DNA of 64,000 nt. Source: Coleophoma eucalyptorum. Its lineage: Eukaryota > Ascomycota > Leotiomycetes > Helotiales > Dermateaceae. The stretch spans positions 806,001 through 870,000 of the forward strand of contig JALRME010000002.1 of the NCBI GenBank assembly GCA_026120035.1, in the 5' to 3' direction. Of the stretch, positions 55,573 through 64,000 are shown in pieces. Position 1 is the stretch's first letter. Each line of letters opens with the position of its first letter. Both the position numbers and the translations under genes were made by a program. The notes under the pieces were generated by a model. The model was not told the DNA's origin. It searched no databases and was given only the letters and a program-made list of their open reading frames with translations.

Positions 55573-57047
55573 ATGGAACAGCCAGACATAATTGAGGTTA
55601 GTAAATCCAGTAGAGTTCATAGCTCCTCTCATCTTTTCTAAGAAATTGCCCGCAGGTCGATAATACACCCCAAGATAAGAACGCAAGCCAGTTGAAGCCT
55701 AATATCTCAACATCTATAAAGACAGAGAATCAGGAGAGAACTTACCACGCGCTGAATGATGGAAGTATGTTTCTTAATCCATTTACTTTTCGAACAGTGA
55801 GCCCACTAACATCCATGGCATCGCAGAATACATGCTTCCTAATGACGAGGTTTGTAGTGAGATTGCGGGTCACCAAGTACTATACTAACATGATCGCGAA
55901 CCAAGAAAGAGAAAGATAGGTTGGGTACGTGAAAACAACTCAGCCCCCCCCCCCCCAGGCGCATAAGCAAGGAAGTACAAGTCTTCCACTGGATCTGACA
56001 GGCACCAACAAATAGATCTACAGCATCGTGTATGCAAATATGTCCTAGGTGGCAAGTTGCAGCTCGCACCACTTCCCGATTCCTTCTCTGGGAATGTGCT
56101 TGATCTTGGTACTGGAACTGGAATTTGGGCCACGGAGTTTGGTAAGGACTTCTGTCATATTGAAGATCCTATCGGACTGACAATTTATTTAGCATCTCGT
56201 TATCCATCTTCAACAGTTCTCGGGATAGACTTGAGCGCCATCAATCCACCCGCGTAATACCCCGCCCCCCCCCCTCTCCCAAGTCCACAAGCTAATAAGA
56301 GCTAACGAACCATGAAGTGCTCCTCCAAACTGCTCATTCCGTACCGAAGACTATGAAGAAGAATGGAAACACTCAGCATTATTTTCGTTTGTCCACGGCC
56401 GCGCACTCATAAGCTGTCTTAAGGACCCACCCCAGATCTTTACGACCGCTTACAAGAATCTCACTCCAGGCGGTTGGATAGAGATACAAGACCCAATCTT
56501 CCCCTTCAAATCGCAGGATGAGAGCCTAGCACAGAAAGGCAAGGCACTTATACAATGGTGTGAAGAAGTCAAGGCTGGAAGTGCCAAGCTTGGTCGCCCA
56601 TTTGCAGACACCTCACGGTATGTGGAGATGATGAAAGAGGTGGGGTTTGTGAATGTAAGGCAAAGGGTTCTAAAGGTTCCGTTGAATGACTGGCCAAAAG
56701 ATAAGAGAATGAAGAATTTGGGGGCCTTGTCGCTGTTGAATCTACTGGATGGACTGGCTGCCGTGAAAAAGATATGGACTTTTGCGTACGTATTTAATTA
56801 TTTTATTTTCTTTGTCAGGAGAAGTATGTAGACGTTATTGCTAACATTGGAGGTACTATAGACTTGGGTATTCTGTCGAAGATGCAGATGCTTTTATGGA
56901 GCAGGTCAGAAGTGAGCTTAGAAACCGCGAAATCCATGCTTTTTGTGAATTGTATGTATTGGCACCACAAGCAAACTTAAATAACTAATACTGACCATGA
57001 GAAGCAATATCGTCTACGGACAGAAGCCGGATGTGGTGCAATTATGA
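55573..57047 (+). CDS. LaeA-like SAM-dependent methyltransferase, nine exons
   Basis: Class I methyltransferase of the fungal LaeA/TAM-like group (secondary-metabolism or trans-aconitate methyltransferase relatives); substrate unknown. Exons: 55573-55596, 55656-55764, 55827-55849, 55906-55924, 56016-56141, 56193-56253, 56318-56785, 56862-56951 and 57005-57047, totalling 320 residues in one frame. The family order is clear: YMLPNDEKEKDRLDLQHRV, then GGKLQLAPLPDSFSGN, motif I VLDLGTGTGIWATEF (SAM-binding glycines), the acidic end of strand 2 in STVLGIDLSAINPPAAPPNC, and LTPGGWIEIQDPIFPFKS. Exons 3 and 4 are only 23 and 19 nt, and supply the conserved LPNDE-EKDRLD stretch. Introns 4 and 6 contain poly-C runs (13 and 10). 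All splice sites are GT-AG. No biosynthetic backbone gene is nearby. The motif I residues are intact, so the enzyme is likely functional. Confidence 0.85.
55944..55956 (+). repeat. Poly-C run, 13 bases, in a methyltransferase intron
   Basis: Thirteen C beginning 19 bases after the fourth intron donor (GTACGT). Confidence 0.9.
56265..56274 (+). repeat. Poly-C run, 10 bases, in a methyltransferase intron
   Basis: Ten C beginning 11 bases after the sixth intron donor (GTAATA). Confidence 0.9.
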
Positions 57048-58350
57048 ACTAGGTGCTGAACGACAGTACAGTATCATCTAGCTCGCAAGCATTGAGCTTC
57101 GCAGCTATTTCTTTTGTCAAGTATTCCACATCATACGTACCATTGATGCAGCGATACCTTACAAAGTGCATAGTAATTGCAGAATATCACACTGTTCTTT
57201 TCTTGGCTTTAGATTGGCAATGTTACGGATCCACGAAAAGGGAACCTTCATGAGCACATGTCGCAACTGTACAAAATACTTCCATTGGAGGATCATTATG
57301 TAAGCAACAAAAAATTGAAATAACACCTCCAATATCAAATCAGAGTTGCTCTGGTGAAACCAAGAAATCTTATCGGGTGACAATGTCGTGGCCAAGAGAA
57401 TGTCAGAGTCTCATAAATGTAAGCGAGTGCCTTCCCAGGATCCTCCGATGGCACCGTATGTACGTAGGCACTTCATTATACGACGAATCCGAAATCTAAT
57501 ACAGTCCCAAGAAATTTGGCAGCTCTTGGGTTTAAGCCAAGATTCTTATATCATATATTGCGGGCTGCCCAATTCGATTCTTGCGCCTCTTGTGCCTGTA
57601 TGTAGATGTCTTGGGAGTTTTGAAAATCTTGGCTTGCATTGAGACTGATTCTGCCTATTCTTGGCCTTTTAGAAGAAATCTCGGGTTCGATTATATAAAG
57701 ATGTGCTCTGTATCCTTACTTCTCAGCCTGCAGATGTCAGTAATCTAGTCTTGAATACGTTGTGGCCGAACACTCCAGTTTACCACAAAGCGCCTGCCAC
57801 GGGAAGCTTCACACCATTGACGCAACAGCTCTCAAGGGGATCGCATCTAAAAGCCCTTGCCCCTCTGAAGAACGATTCATGGTATGTATTGCTGCCTCTT
57901 CTCGAGTGCTTGCTAATGAGAGCGAGAATACAAGCTTATGAAATATATGCTTCATCGAAAGTTCGATATTCTCGCGATCTTGAATGACATAGTCTCGAAG
58001 TCGTAGAGTCCGGCGTCGTAGGATGGTCTGCGGTGGGTGTCATAATCAAGAAGATGTAGAAGTCGATCTTGCTTTTCTGTCCAGCGGCAAAGGCGTACGG
58101 TGCACATTGTCAAAAGCACTAAGCCAGAGAGACAAAGAGACGATGGAGAGAAAGAGGAAGCCTACGCGAACTCTTCCAAAGTCAGAAGTCTTTGCGAAAA
58201 CCAGGCTCAGCTCATCCTAGGCTATTTTTGCTATGCACAGTTTTTGACGATCAAATCTAAGATCTGGAAACATGAGACGATCAAAAGATGGGCGGTTAGT
58301 ACCATCCTGGAAGGACTGTCATAATTTCCAAATCAAGGGGAAAGTTGCTC

Positions 58351-58396
58351 CTCCTTCATGCCTCCTTCATGCTTCCTTCACGCCGCCTTCCATGCC
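58351..58396. repeat. 11-bp CTCCTTCATGC tandem repeat
   Basis: Two perfect units and two imperfect ones (TTCCTTCACGC, CGCCTTCCATGCC). Confidence 0.85.
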
Positions 58397-59982
58397 AAAA
58401 AATGGCACTTGGGCCACATTAACATGAGATGAAGGGATCATGAACAGGGTGACGGATTGCCTCCGGGCTGTATGACTGCTGCATGAGACGCCATGATTCG
58501 GCTCGGGCTCCCTCACATATCCATGAGTATGGACATGTCTTCATGAGATCTCCATGCTGGCTCAGCACATGCATATCCGTAGTCGGATTCTCCAGGGCAA
58601 TCAATAAACGGCGAGACGATGGGTCAGATGTCAGGATCGAATACGAGATCAAGATGGACTGGGTAATAATGCAAGACCAGCCACACAAACCCCTACGAGC
58701 AGATACTGGCAAGGGCGTAACCAAACCTCCGAACTCGTGGCGGCGTATCAAAACCGATCTGAAGTCAGACAAGCAAGCATCCAGCTAGCAGTGCGGATTA
58801 AGCGAGGCTGGGAGCTGTGAGACCCGAGAGAGACCCGACAGCCTCAGGGCAACCAGGAAGGTTGGCGTACTCCTTCCAGCGGAGGATGGCCGTTCTTGTT
58901 GTTGAGCTTGCAATTGCTTCAATTCCCCCATCGCTTCGACAGACAACGAATGCATCCTGACCTGCGCCAGTTTTACCTTCTGGGTGCGAACATGCCGTCA
59001 TCCCCAATCTAATACAGCAGCATGTCCATTGTCACCCGGCCCGAGCGGGTCCTGCTGCAACTTTACGCTTAATGCGGCACTTTTAAGGCTAACACGCTTT
59101 AGCTATCCAGGCGAGCCAGGTCGGGTTTTGCGTTCTGTCAGGGTTTCATCTGAACAATGCGAAACCCAACGTCGGCTCGGGAACAGCATCTCAGCCAGCG
59201 CTTGAATCTGTCATCCCAACGATGCAATCCTTATTTCAAGGTTAACAAGTGGGCCCCCCAATCAGCTCCTGCCCTTCAAGAGCCATATGAGACTCTGTAT
59301 GATCCGAATGGAAGATCAGACGCAGCCAAGCCGTTTCCCAATCGCATGCCATCCGAGAAAGGACCAAATCTTCCTCCGTGCCATGCAACGGGCTCGCACA
59401 GGCTTCTTCTGTACCCGCTTCATGATGGCGGAGTACCTATAGCGATGGAAGTATTTAGAGATCTTTCAAAGTTCCCACCCTGGCGGCGATCTCTTGTTAG
59501 ATCCGCCTTCGAGAAATCCACCAATGGAGCGACGCAGCGTCCGTACTCTCACACATGGAAGCTGCCACCTGGTTTGCATATTGTGGAGATATTGTGCTGA
59601 GGACCGACTTCGATCGGGAATGGAGAAGGTTACAGCAGAATCTTAAAAATATTGTGGTTCAAGCAGCCCCACACCCCGTGGCATGTCACCGTGGTTCCTT
59701 GTACTGAATGTGCAAAGCGACAGACGAGGCAAGAACGTCTCATTCCTTCTAATCATCGTCCGAAACAGGAGAGTTGAGCATTGTCTGAACAGGGGTGGAT
59801 ATCTGGTTACCCTGAGATGGCATGGAGATCGGACAACTTCCGAAGCAAAGCACATCCGACTATACTTGCTCTACATTGAGAAACGATCTCTATAAGATCG
59901 ACCGTTTGTCCTGCTGCAGTAACTTCTTCTTCATCAGCTTCATACTCTCTTTCATCAACCAACACTTAAAGTCTACTCAATT

Positions 59983-60025
59983 CAGCTGTGCTGTCTGTCT
60001 CTTCACTACTACAGCTGTGCTGTCT
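59983..60025 (+). repeat. 14-bp direct repeat in the leader of the small secreted protein gene
   Basis: CAGCTGTGCTGTCT at 59983-59996 and again at 60012-60025, 29 bp apart, within the probable 5' leader and 87 bp before the start codon. Confidence 0.75.
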
Positions 60026-60111
60026 ATTCAACTCTTTACACTCTCACTTAATCAATTCCAAATCAACGACCGACTTTCCAGTCTAATCACCTCAACCAAC
60101 CAACCGCCAAA

Positions 60112-60791
60112 ATGAAGTTCTCTATTGCCCTCGTTGCCGTCCTTGCTGGATTTGTTGCCGCTTCTCCTATGCCAAAGAAGGCCTCCACTACTTCCACTAG
60201 CAGTGCTGCCGCCGCTACTTCTACTAGTTCCTCCTCCACCAAGGCTGCAGCTGGTGCGGATGTTCTGACCGCTTCCGACTACAACACTTTCCAGATTAGC
60301 TCTGGAACTGCTGGAACTGCCCAATCCAAGGCCAACGCCCTCTTCTCTGCCATCGATATGAACAACCTTGCCTCCGTCTCTGCAAATGACTTGAAGGTCA
60401 TCCAGGGAGTTCACGACGCTGCTGAAGACGCTGAAACCCAGGGTATGCCATAACCCTTCGATCCAGCACAAGGAGATAACTAACAATTTTGATAGCATTC
60501 AACCCAGCCATCGCTGCCGCTTCGGGTACTGCTGCCACTGCTCTCCAGGTTTGTCTTCCTCGCATATACTCCACACACGTCCAAAGACTGATTTATATAT
60601 AGAACGGCAAGATCCAGAACAAGGTTCTCAAGCTCACTGCTGAGGTTCTCGGCATTCAGGTCAAGGCTGCTCAAGGTGGCAGCAGCACTGACTTGGCCGC
60701 CGAGCAGACCAAGCTCGCCAACAACGTCAAGCTTGACACTGCTGCCGCTGGTCAAGATTCTACTGCCGTCTCGTTCACCGCGACTTCTTAA
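60112..60791 (+). CDS. Small secreted, cysteine-free Ala/Ser-rich protein
   Basis: 190 residues from exons 60112-60442, 60496-60548 and 60603-60791; both introns are about 53 bp and GT-AG (GTATGC, GTTTGT). Signal peptide MKFSIALVAVLAGFVAAS is followed by a Ser/Thr/Ala linker and a helical Ala-rich domain (SKANALFSAIDMNNLAS, SANDLKVIQGVHDAAEDAET, AFNPAIAAASGTAATALQ, KIQNKVLKLTAEVLGIQVKA). There is no cysteine, unlike most small secreted effectors, and no GPI tail. Codon choice is strongly C-ending and the start context (AAAATGAAG) is good, so expression is probably high. Similar Ala-rich secreted proteins are common in Leotiomycetes, with no known role. I assign no function. Confidence 0.82.
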
Positions 60792-61715
60792 ACATGCATA
60801 AAAGCATAATGTTTATCACATATCTTGGAAGTGGTGTGATGCAATCGGCATTGGAGTAGTTGAGGGGGGAAAGAGGAGGGGGTTGTGAAGTCTTGATGTA
60901 ATCGTCTTGACATTTCCTTATGATATTCCTTGATACCATTAATAAACGACATGTAGAGTCTCTTCAATTGCAACGTAACTAGCTGTATAGTAGAGTAAAA
61001 GAGAGCTATTTGTTGAAAACTCAGACTTGACCGAGTGAGAACAGTTTGTTCAATGCTCTAATTTCTTCTACACTGCCCTAATCTCCAACAATCTCTCTTA
61101 ATATTCTACGTGAACCGGCCTGCTAAACCACGCAACACGGCCCTCGAACATTAATCGCATTGGAAACCATTTAACAAGAAAATCTTATAAAAAGTAAATG
61201 TATCCTATCCTCTATGGCCAATACAAATACAAATCAGCCTGCGCTAAGTAATGTTATCTCTAGTAGAGGTATGCACAAAAGGCCAACCCCAGGACCAAAA
61301 ACGAGACAAGGAAAAAATAAGGAAGAGGAAACAAATGTCAATGATCCTGAATATGATAAACGATCTCCTTTGCATATTATCTGAACACAATTAATGACAG
61401 GTTCGTACAGGTGATTGCAAGTCAGCTTAAGAGAACAAAACCAAACCAGTCCTCGTTGCGTAAATGTTATCAGTACAGAATATCTGGCACAAGGCAGACT
61501 TACTGAAAGTTTAGCCAATGTATACCAATCCCCAATGGCTCGCCATTCCCATAAGATACCCATTGTCCGTCTATAGAGTTTCACTTGGGTGATGACCATA
61601 GCTCACTTCGCGCTCAACGAAAGAGATCCACGTGATTTAAGGTCGAAGGAGAAAGGAGAGAGAGAAGAGGAGGCGTGAGCGTGTTTTGTTGCATGTCGCA
61701 CCTTCACCCGCAACA

Positions 61716-61718
<3 letters not shown>

Positions 61719-61776
<58 letters not shown>
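61719..61776. repeat. (CT)29 microsatellite
   Basis: Twenty-nine uninterrupted CT units, with a shorter interrupted CT stretch at 61852-61878. Confidence 0.97.
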
Positions 61777-61778
<2 letters not shown>

Positions 61779-61890
61779 AGGGAGCGAGCCCGTAAATCCC
61801 CACCGAGCCACCGAACCATATACCCCATGAACAACACCCATACCCTTTCCTCCTCTCTCTCTCTCCCTCTCTCTCTCGAGAGGCAGGCTC

Positions 61891-61904
61891 ACCCGCATGC
61901 GGGT
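61891..61904. repeat. Perfect palindrome ACCCGCATGCGGGT
   Basis: Fourteen-base perfect palindrome; shares its CCGCATGCGG core with the one at 62168-62179. Confidence 0.7.
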
Positions 61905-62130
61905 CTATAGTTAGCTTCCCTACAAATATGCAAAGCAGCAGATCTCTTCTGCCTGTGGGATCGCACTTGGCAAGTCAGGCGATTCCTACTGATGGAGGAA
62001 TGGGGGGCTGTTTCAACGTCCTAGTGGACTGTTACATTGCATCGGGTGAGATCGCAAGGTCGTGACGTGGTGAGGTTGGTCGGTCGTAGGTGGTAATCCC
62101 TCGCCCGCAAATACCTCTCCAGGCCTGTAA

Positions 62131-62179
62131 AGTCTCTAGAGACTAATTGACCGCCTGTAATAGTCTCTCCGCATGCGGA
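62131..62179. repeat. Direct repeat with two palindromes
   Basis: AGTCTCTAGAGACT (62131-62144) and TCCGCATGCGGA (62168-62179) are both perfect palindromes. Each is preceded by CCTGTAA and followed or overlapped by AGTCTCT, giving a direct repeat with about 31-bp spacing. Confidence 0.6.
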
Positions 62180-62640
62180 TTCATATCCATTCCATCAAAT
62201 TTACAAAGCCAGGCGATTTTTAGTAATTGCCATATTTCGAATGAAAGTATATTCTTACAATATCGTGCCGGCACCTTGTTCTTTTCAAGACGCTATGTAC
62301 CTCGAGCGGTCCTGCTTATTCATAGGCATGCTTCAATATGTACCTTGGCAATAGTAGAATTTCAGAAGCGTTTGCATTGACATCTAGATTTTTAGACAGA
62401 GAAAGAAAGAATAGTTTATAAATCTAATACAAAGAAGAAGAATCGAAAAGAGTAATCTCTGATGCCTACAGGGCACTACGCATACATACACGAACGAAGT
62501 AACCAAAGCCAGCAAGCTAGCAAAGTGTGAAGAAATAAATATGCGCGCTCTCGCTCAAATCCCATGAAGCCATTCGCCCCTTTCCCAGATATCTGTGTCC
62601 CAAACTCCATAATTTTGCAAAATTTGTGCCTGATCTTGGT

Positions 62641-64000
62641 TCAACCAGTAGCTCTGCGCACCCAGAAAGCTGTAGGTTCATAGACAGCATCCTTATCTCT
62701 TCGCTTGTAGGCACGGTGTAGCCTCAGTCCTAGGTCGTGTTCCAGTCTGCGCACATCGGCCTCTTCCTCCTTCAACTTCTCAATCTTGATCTTTTCCATC
62801 TCTCTCTTCCGCTTGACCTCATCCGTAAGAAGTACATGATCTGTAGGCATCAACTCCGTCATCTGACGAATACTTCTTTGAATATTCCTAAGCCTGTGTG
62901 CAGAATCATCAATTTGTGCCTGAAGGGAAGTGATAAGATCGCGGGATGCAGCTTCAGCTGGGGTTATCGGGAGATTCTTGCCAATGCTTGATTGCACAGA
63001 AGAACGTCGACCTTCGCGCATGCTGATAAAAATCGGCGAATTAGGATTGAAGTGAGTACCAGAGCCCACTTGTTTTCGAGTAATGGATTTTGGTGTTTCC
63101 ATGATTCTTGGTCTTCTACGGTTTAGAATAGATTGTTCGTACAATGCTTGTGATGTTTGTAGCGGGGTCCTTTCGCTATCGTAAGGACGTGAAGTGCCTT
63201 GAGCGGTTGATTGCGCGTCTGTCGCCGCTAAAAGATAAGAAGAATGTGATTCTTCAAGAGGAACCGCGACTTCTTTAATGGCTTCTTTGAAATTACGCTC
63301 GATGGTATCGGTTGTATTTGTTTGATTATTGTTTGATGTGCTCGGAACCTCGGTTGGTACAGTATTTCGCGTTTGAGTTCGGCCACTCTCATCTCGAAGT
63401 CGACTTGGAATATTTCTCGAATCCTGCGAAGTTGCTGCATCTTTAGTAATTGGTTCGGGAGCATTGGAATTTGTTAATGTTGTCATATGTGGATCTTGAT
63501 TTCTAGAGTTCAGTGGCCCAGCATCAACTGTGGGGTCCGTGTTGGCAGGCATTGATGCTGGGACTGCGACTGTCTCAGAGACACCACTTCGGACGGCCGA
63601 AACAGGGGAACCGATTGGAGAGATCGGGGGGGTATCAACACGTTGACTGCTTTTCGACGAAATGCTCAGGGGCGGTTGATCGAATTGGTTATGCACGGGA
63701 GAGGCAGGAGTACGACCACTTGAACCCTTTCCTTCCTGATGTTGGGCTGTGCTTTGGACAGCACTCTTGCCAAGCTTCTTTAGTCTTTCGCTGAAAGAAG
63801 TCTGAACCTTTGGGGCAGCAGTTGCACCAGCTTGGACTTTGGTAGTATTGCCAACAGATCGCAAAGATGGTGGTTGGAAGTGCCCAGGCTTGACACCTAA
63901 TCTTCCCCCTTTATCGCTGGTTGTTGGTTCTCCAGTATATTTATCGAATCGCGTCTCTCCAGTTGACTTCAATCTTCCAACGTCTATCTGTCCACCGTTT
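62641..64000 (-). CDS. Uncharacterised basic coiled-coil protein, 3' part (partial at right edge)
   Basis: Open frame from the window edge to a stop at 62641-62643, at least 452 residues; no start is visible because it continues beyond 64000. No family recognised. Most of it is disordered, Ser/Thr/Pro-rich and polar. It includes GRLGVKPGHFQPPSLRSVGN near the left of the frame and a short ERLKKLGKSAV helix. The C-terminal 110 residues form a likely coiled coil (LITSLQAQIDDSAHRLRNIQ, EMEKIKIEKLKEEEADVRRL, HDLGLRLHRAYKRRDKDAVY) and end AFWVRRATG. Composition and the terminal coiled coil fit a nuclear or cytoskeletal scaffold, but this is a guess. Confidence 0.7.
   Translation of the reverse strand, partial: NGGQIDVGRLKSTGETRFDKYTGEPTTSDKGGRLGVKPGHFQPPSLRSVGNTTKVQAGATAAPKVQTSFSERLKKLGKSAVQSTAQHQEGKGSSGRTPASPVHNQFDQPPLSISSKSSQRVDTPPISPIGSPVSAVRSGVSETVAVPASMPANTDPTVDAGPLNSRNQDPHMTTLTNSNAPEPITKDAATSQDSRNIPSRLRDESGRTQTRNTVPTEVPSTSNNNQTNTTDTIERNFKEAIKEVAVPLEESHSSYLLAATDAQSTAQGTSRPYDSERTPLQTSQALYEQSILNRRRPRIMETPKSITRKQVGSGTHFNPNSPIFISMREGRRSSVQSSIGKNLPITPAEAASRDLITSLQAQIDDSAHRLRNIQRSIRQMTELMPTDHVLLTDEVKRKREMEKIKIEKLKEEEADVRRLEHDLGLRLHRAYKRRDKDAVYEPTAFWVRRATG

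Larger units (their letters stand above)
57048..60111. other. Gene-poor stretch, about 3.1 kb, with coding-like fragments
   Basis: No gene model I can defend. Open fragments on the plus strand around 57388-57640, 57703-57890, 58100-58324 and 59157-59600 look moderately protein-like but do not join through consensus introns into a known family. An 11-bp repeat is at 58351-58396. The 3' end carries the promoter of the small secreted protein. Confidence 0.45.
60792..62640. other. Intergenic with microsatellite and palindromes
   Basis: Between the small secreted protein and the right-edge gene, whose 3' end faces it. Contains (CT)29 at 61719-61776, palindromes at 61891-61904, 62131-62144 and 62168-62179, and a 30-bp-spaced direct repeat. 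No gene. Confidence 0.6.

Noticed and set aside
55560..57047. Reading the methyltransferase as a pseudogene because its frames look broken
   Set aside because: Nine GT-AG exons restore one continuous frame of 320 codons with intact motif I, so it appears functional.
59157..59600. 147-codon plus-strand frame
   Set aside because: Not recognised, no matching start context or introns; kept only as part of the coding-like fragment observation.
61719..61910. Coding frames rich in Leu-Ser or Glu-Arg repeats
   Set aside because: They are direct translations of the CT microsatellite.
1..64000. Secondary-metabolite gene cluster around the LaeA-like methyltransferase
   Set aside because: No polyketide synthase, peptide synthetase, terpene cyclase, P450 or transcription factor lies near it; neighbours are 2EXR-like and secreted proteins.

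Overview
The window looks like nuclear DNA of a filamentous ascomycete (Pezizomycotina). A Leotiomycete is my best guess, but that placement is inference. The evidence is many short introns (45 to about 180 bp) with GTATGT/GTAAGT-type donors, CTAAC/CTGAC-like branch points close to the acceptor, single-gene transcription units, and fungal families: an HMT1-type ABC half-transporter, DUF1765, LaeA-like methyltransferase, 2EXR-like proteins and Ser/Thr-rich secreted proteins. I saw no operons, CRISPR array, rRNA or convincing tRNA, and no intact transposon.

Layout. 1-2434 (-): the 5' two thirds of an ABC half-transporter, cut by the left edge at Walker A. 5909-6665 (-): TMA20/MCT-1-like PUA protein with a probable GC-AG first intron. 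8604-8982 (-): a small I78-type peptidase-inhibitor-like protein. 10392-11465 (+): a membrane-anchored Ser/Thr-rich protein with 12 extracellular cysteines. 12226-14516 (-) and 17050-19026 (-): two F-box proteins. 22297-25969 (+): DUF1765 protein. 28006-29202 (-): uncharacterised coiled-coil protein. 30235-31738 (+): tRNA-dihydrouridine synthase (DUS4 type), convergent with an aldo-keto reductase at 32216-33275 (-). 35924-37462 (+): CECR5-type HAD hydrolase. 38426-40007 (+): P-TEFb-type cyclin. 41633-44322 (-): Vps70/glutamate-carboxypeptidase-II-like M28 protein. 45011-47895 (-): retromer subunit Vps35. 48481-49335 (-): secreted Ser/Thr-rich protein. 50692-51456 (+) and 52269-53264 (+): two 2EXR/F-box-like proteins in tandem. 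55573-57047 (+): LaeA-like SAM methyltransferase in nine exons. 60112-60791 (+): small cysteine-free secreted protein. 62641-64000 (-): 3' part of a coiled-coil protein cut by the right edge.

Most genes are housekeeping functions (translation, tRNA modification, transcription elongation, endosomal sorting, ubiquitin targeting) spaced by 0.5-3.5 kb of non-coding DNA. That DNA carries microsatellites, minisatellites, homopolymer C/G runs and CACGTG palindromes. The only functional neighbourhood I can argue for is Vps35 beside a Vps70-like protein. The right third (48-62 kb) is the most accessory-looking: secreted proteins, 2EXR-like proteins, a methyltransferase with micro-exons, poly-C runs and long gene-poor stretches. 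I found no clear undescribed multi-gene system. The best leads are the methyltransferase micro-exons and poly-C introns, the GC-AG intron in TMA20, the 12-cysteine membrane protein, and the palindromic sites. Exon boundaries were worked out by eye from reading frame, splice consensus and family continuity; they need transcript confirmation.
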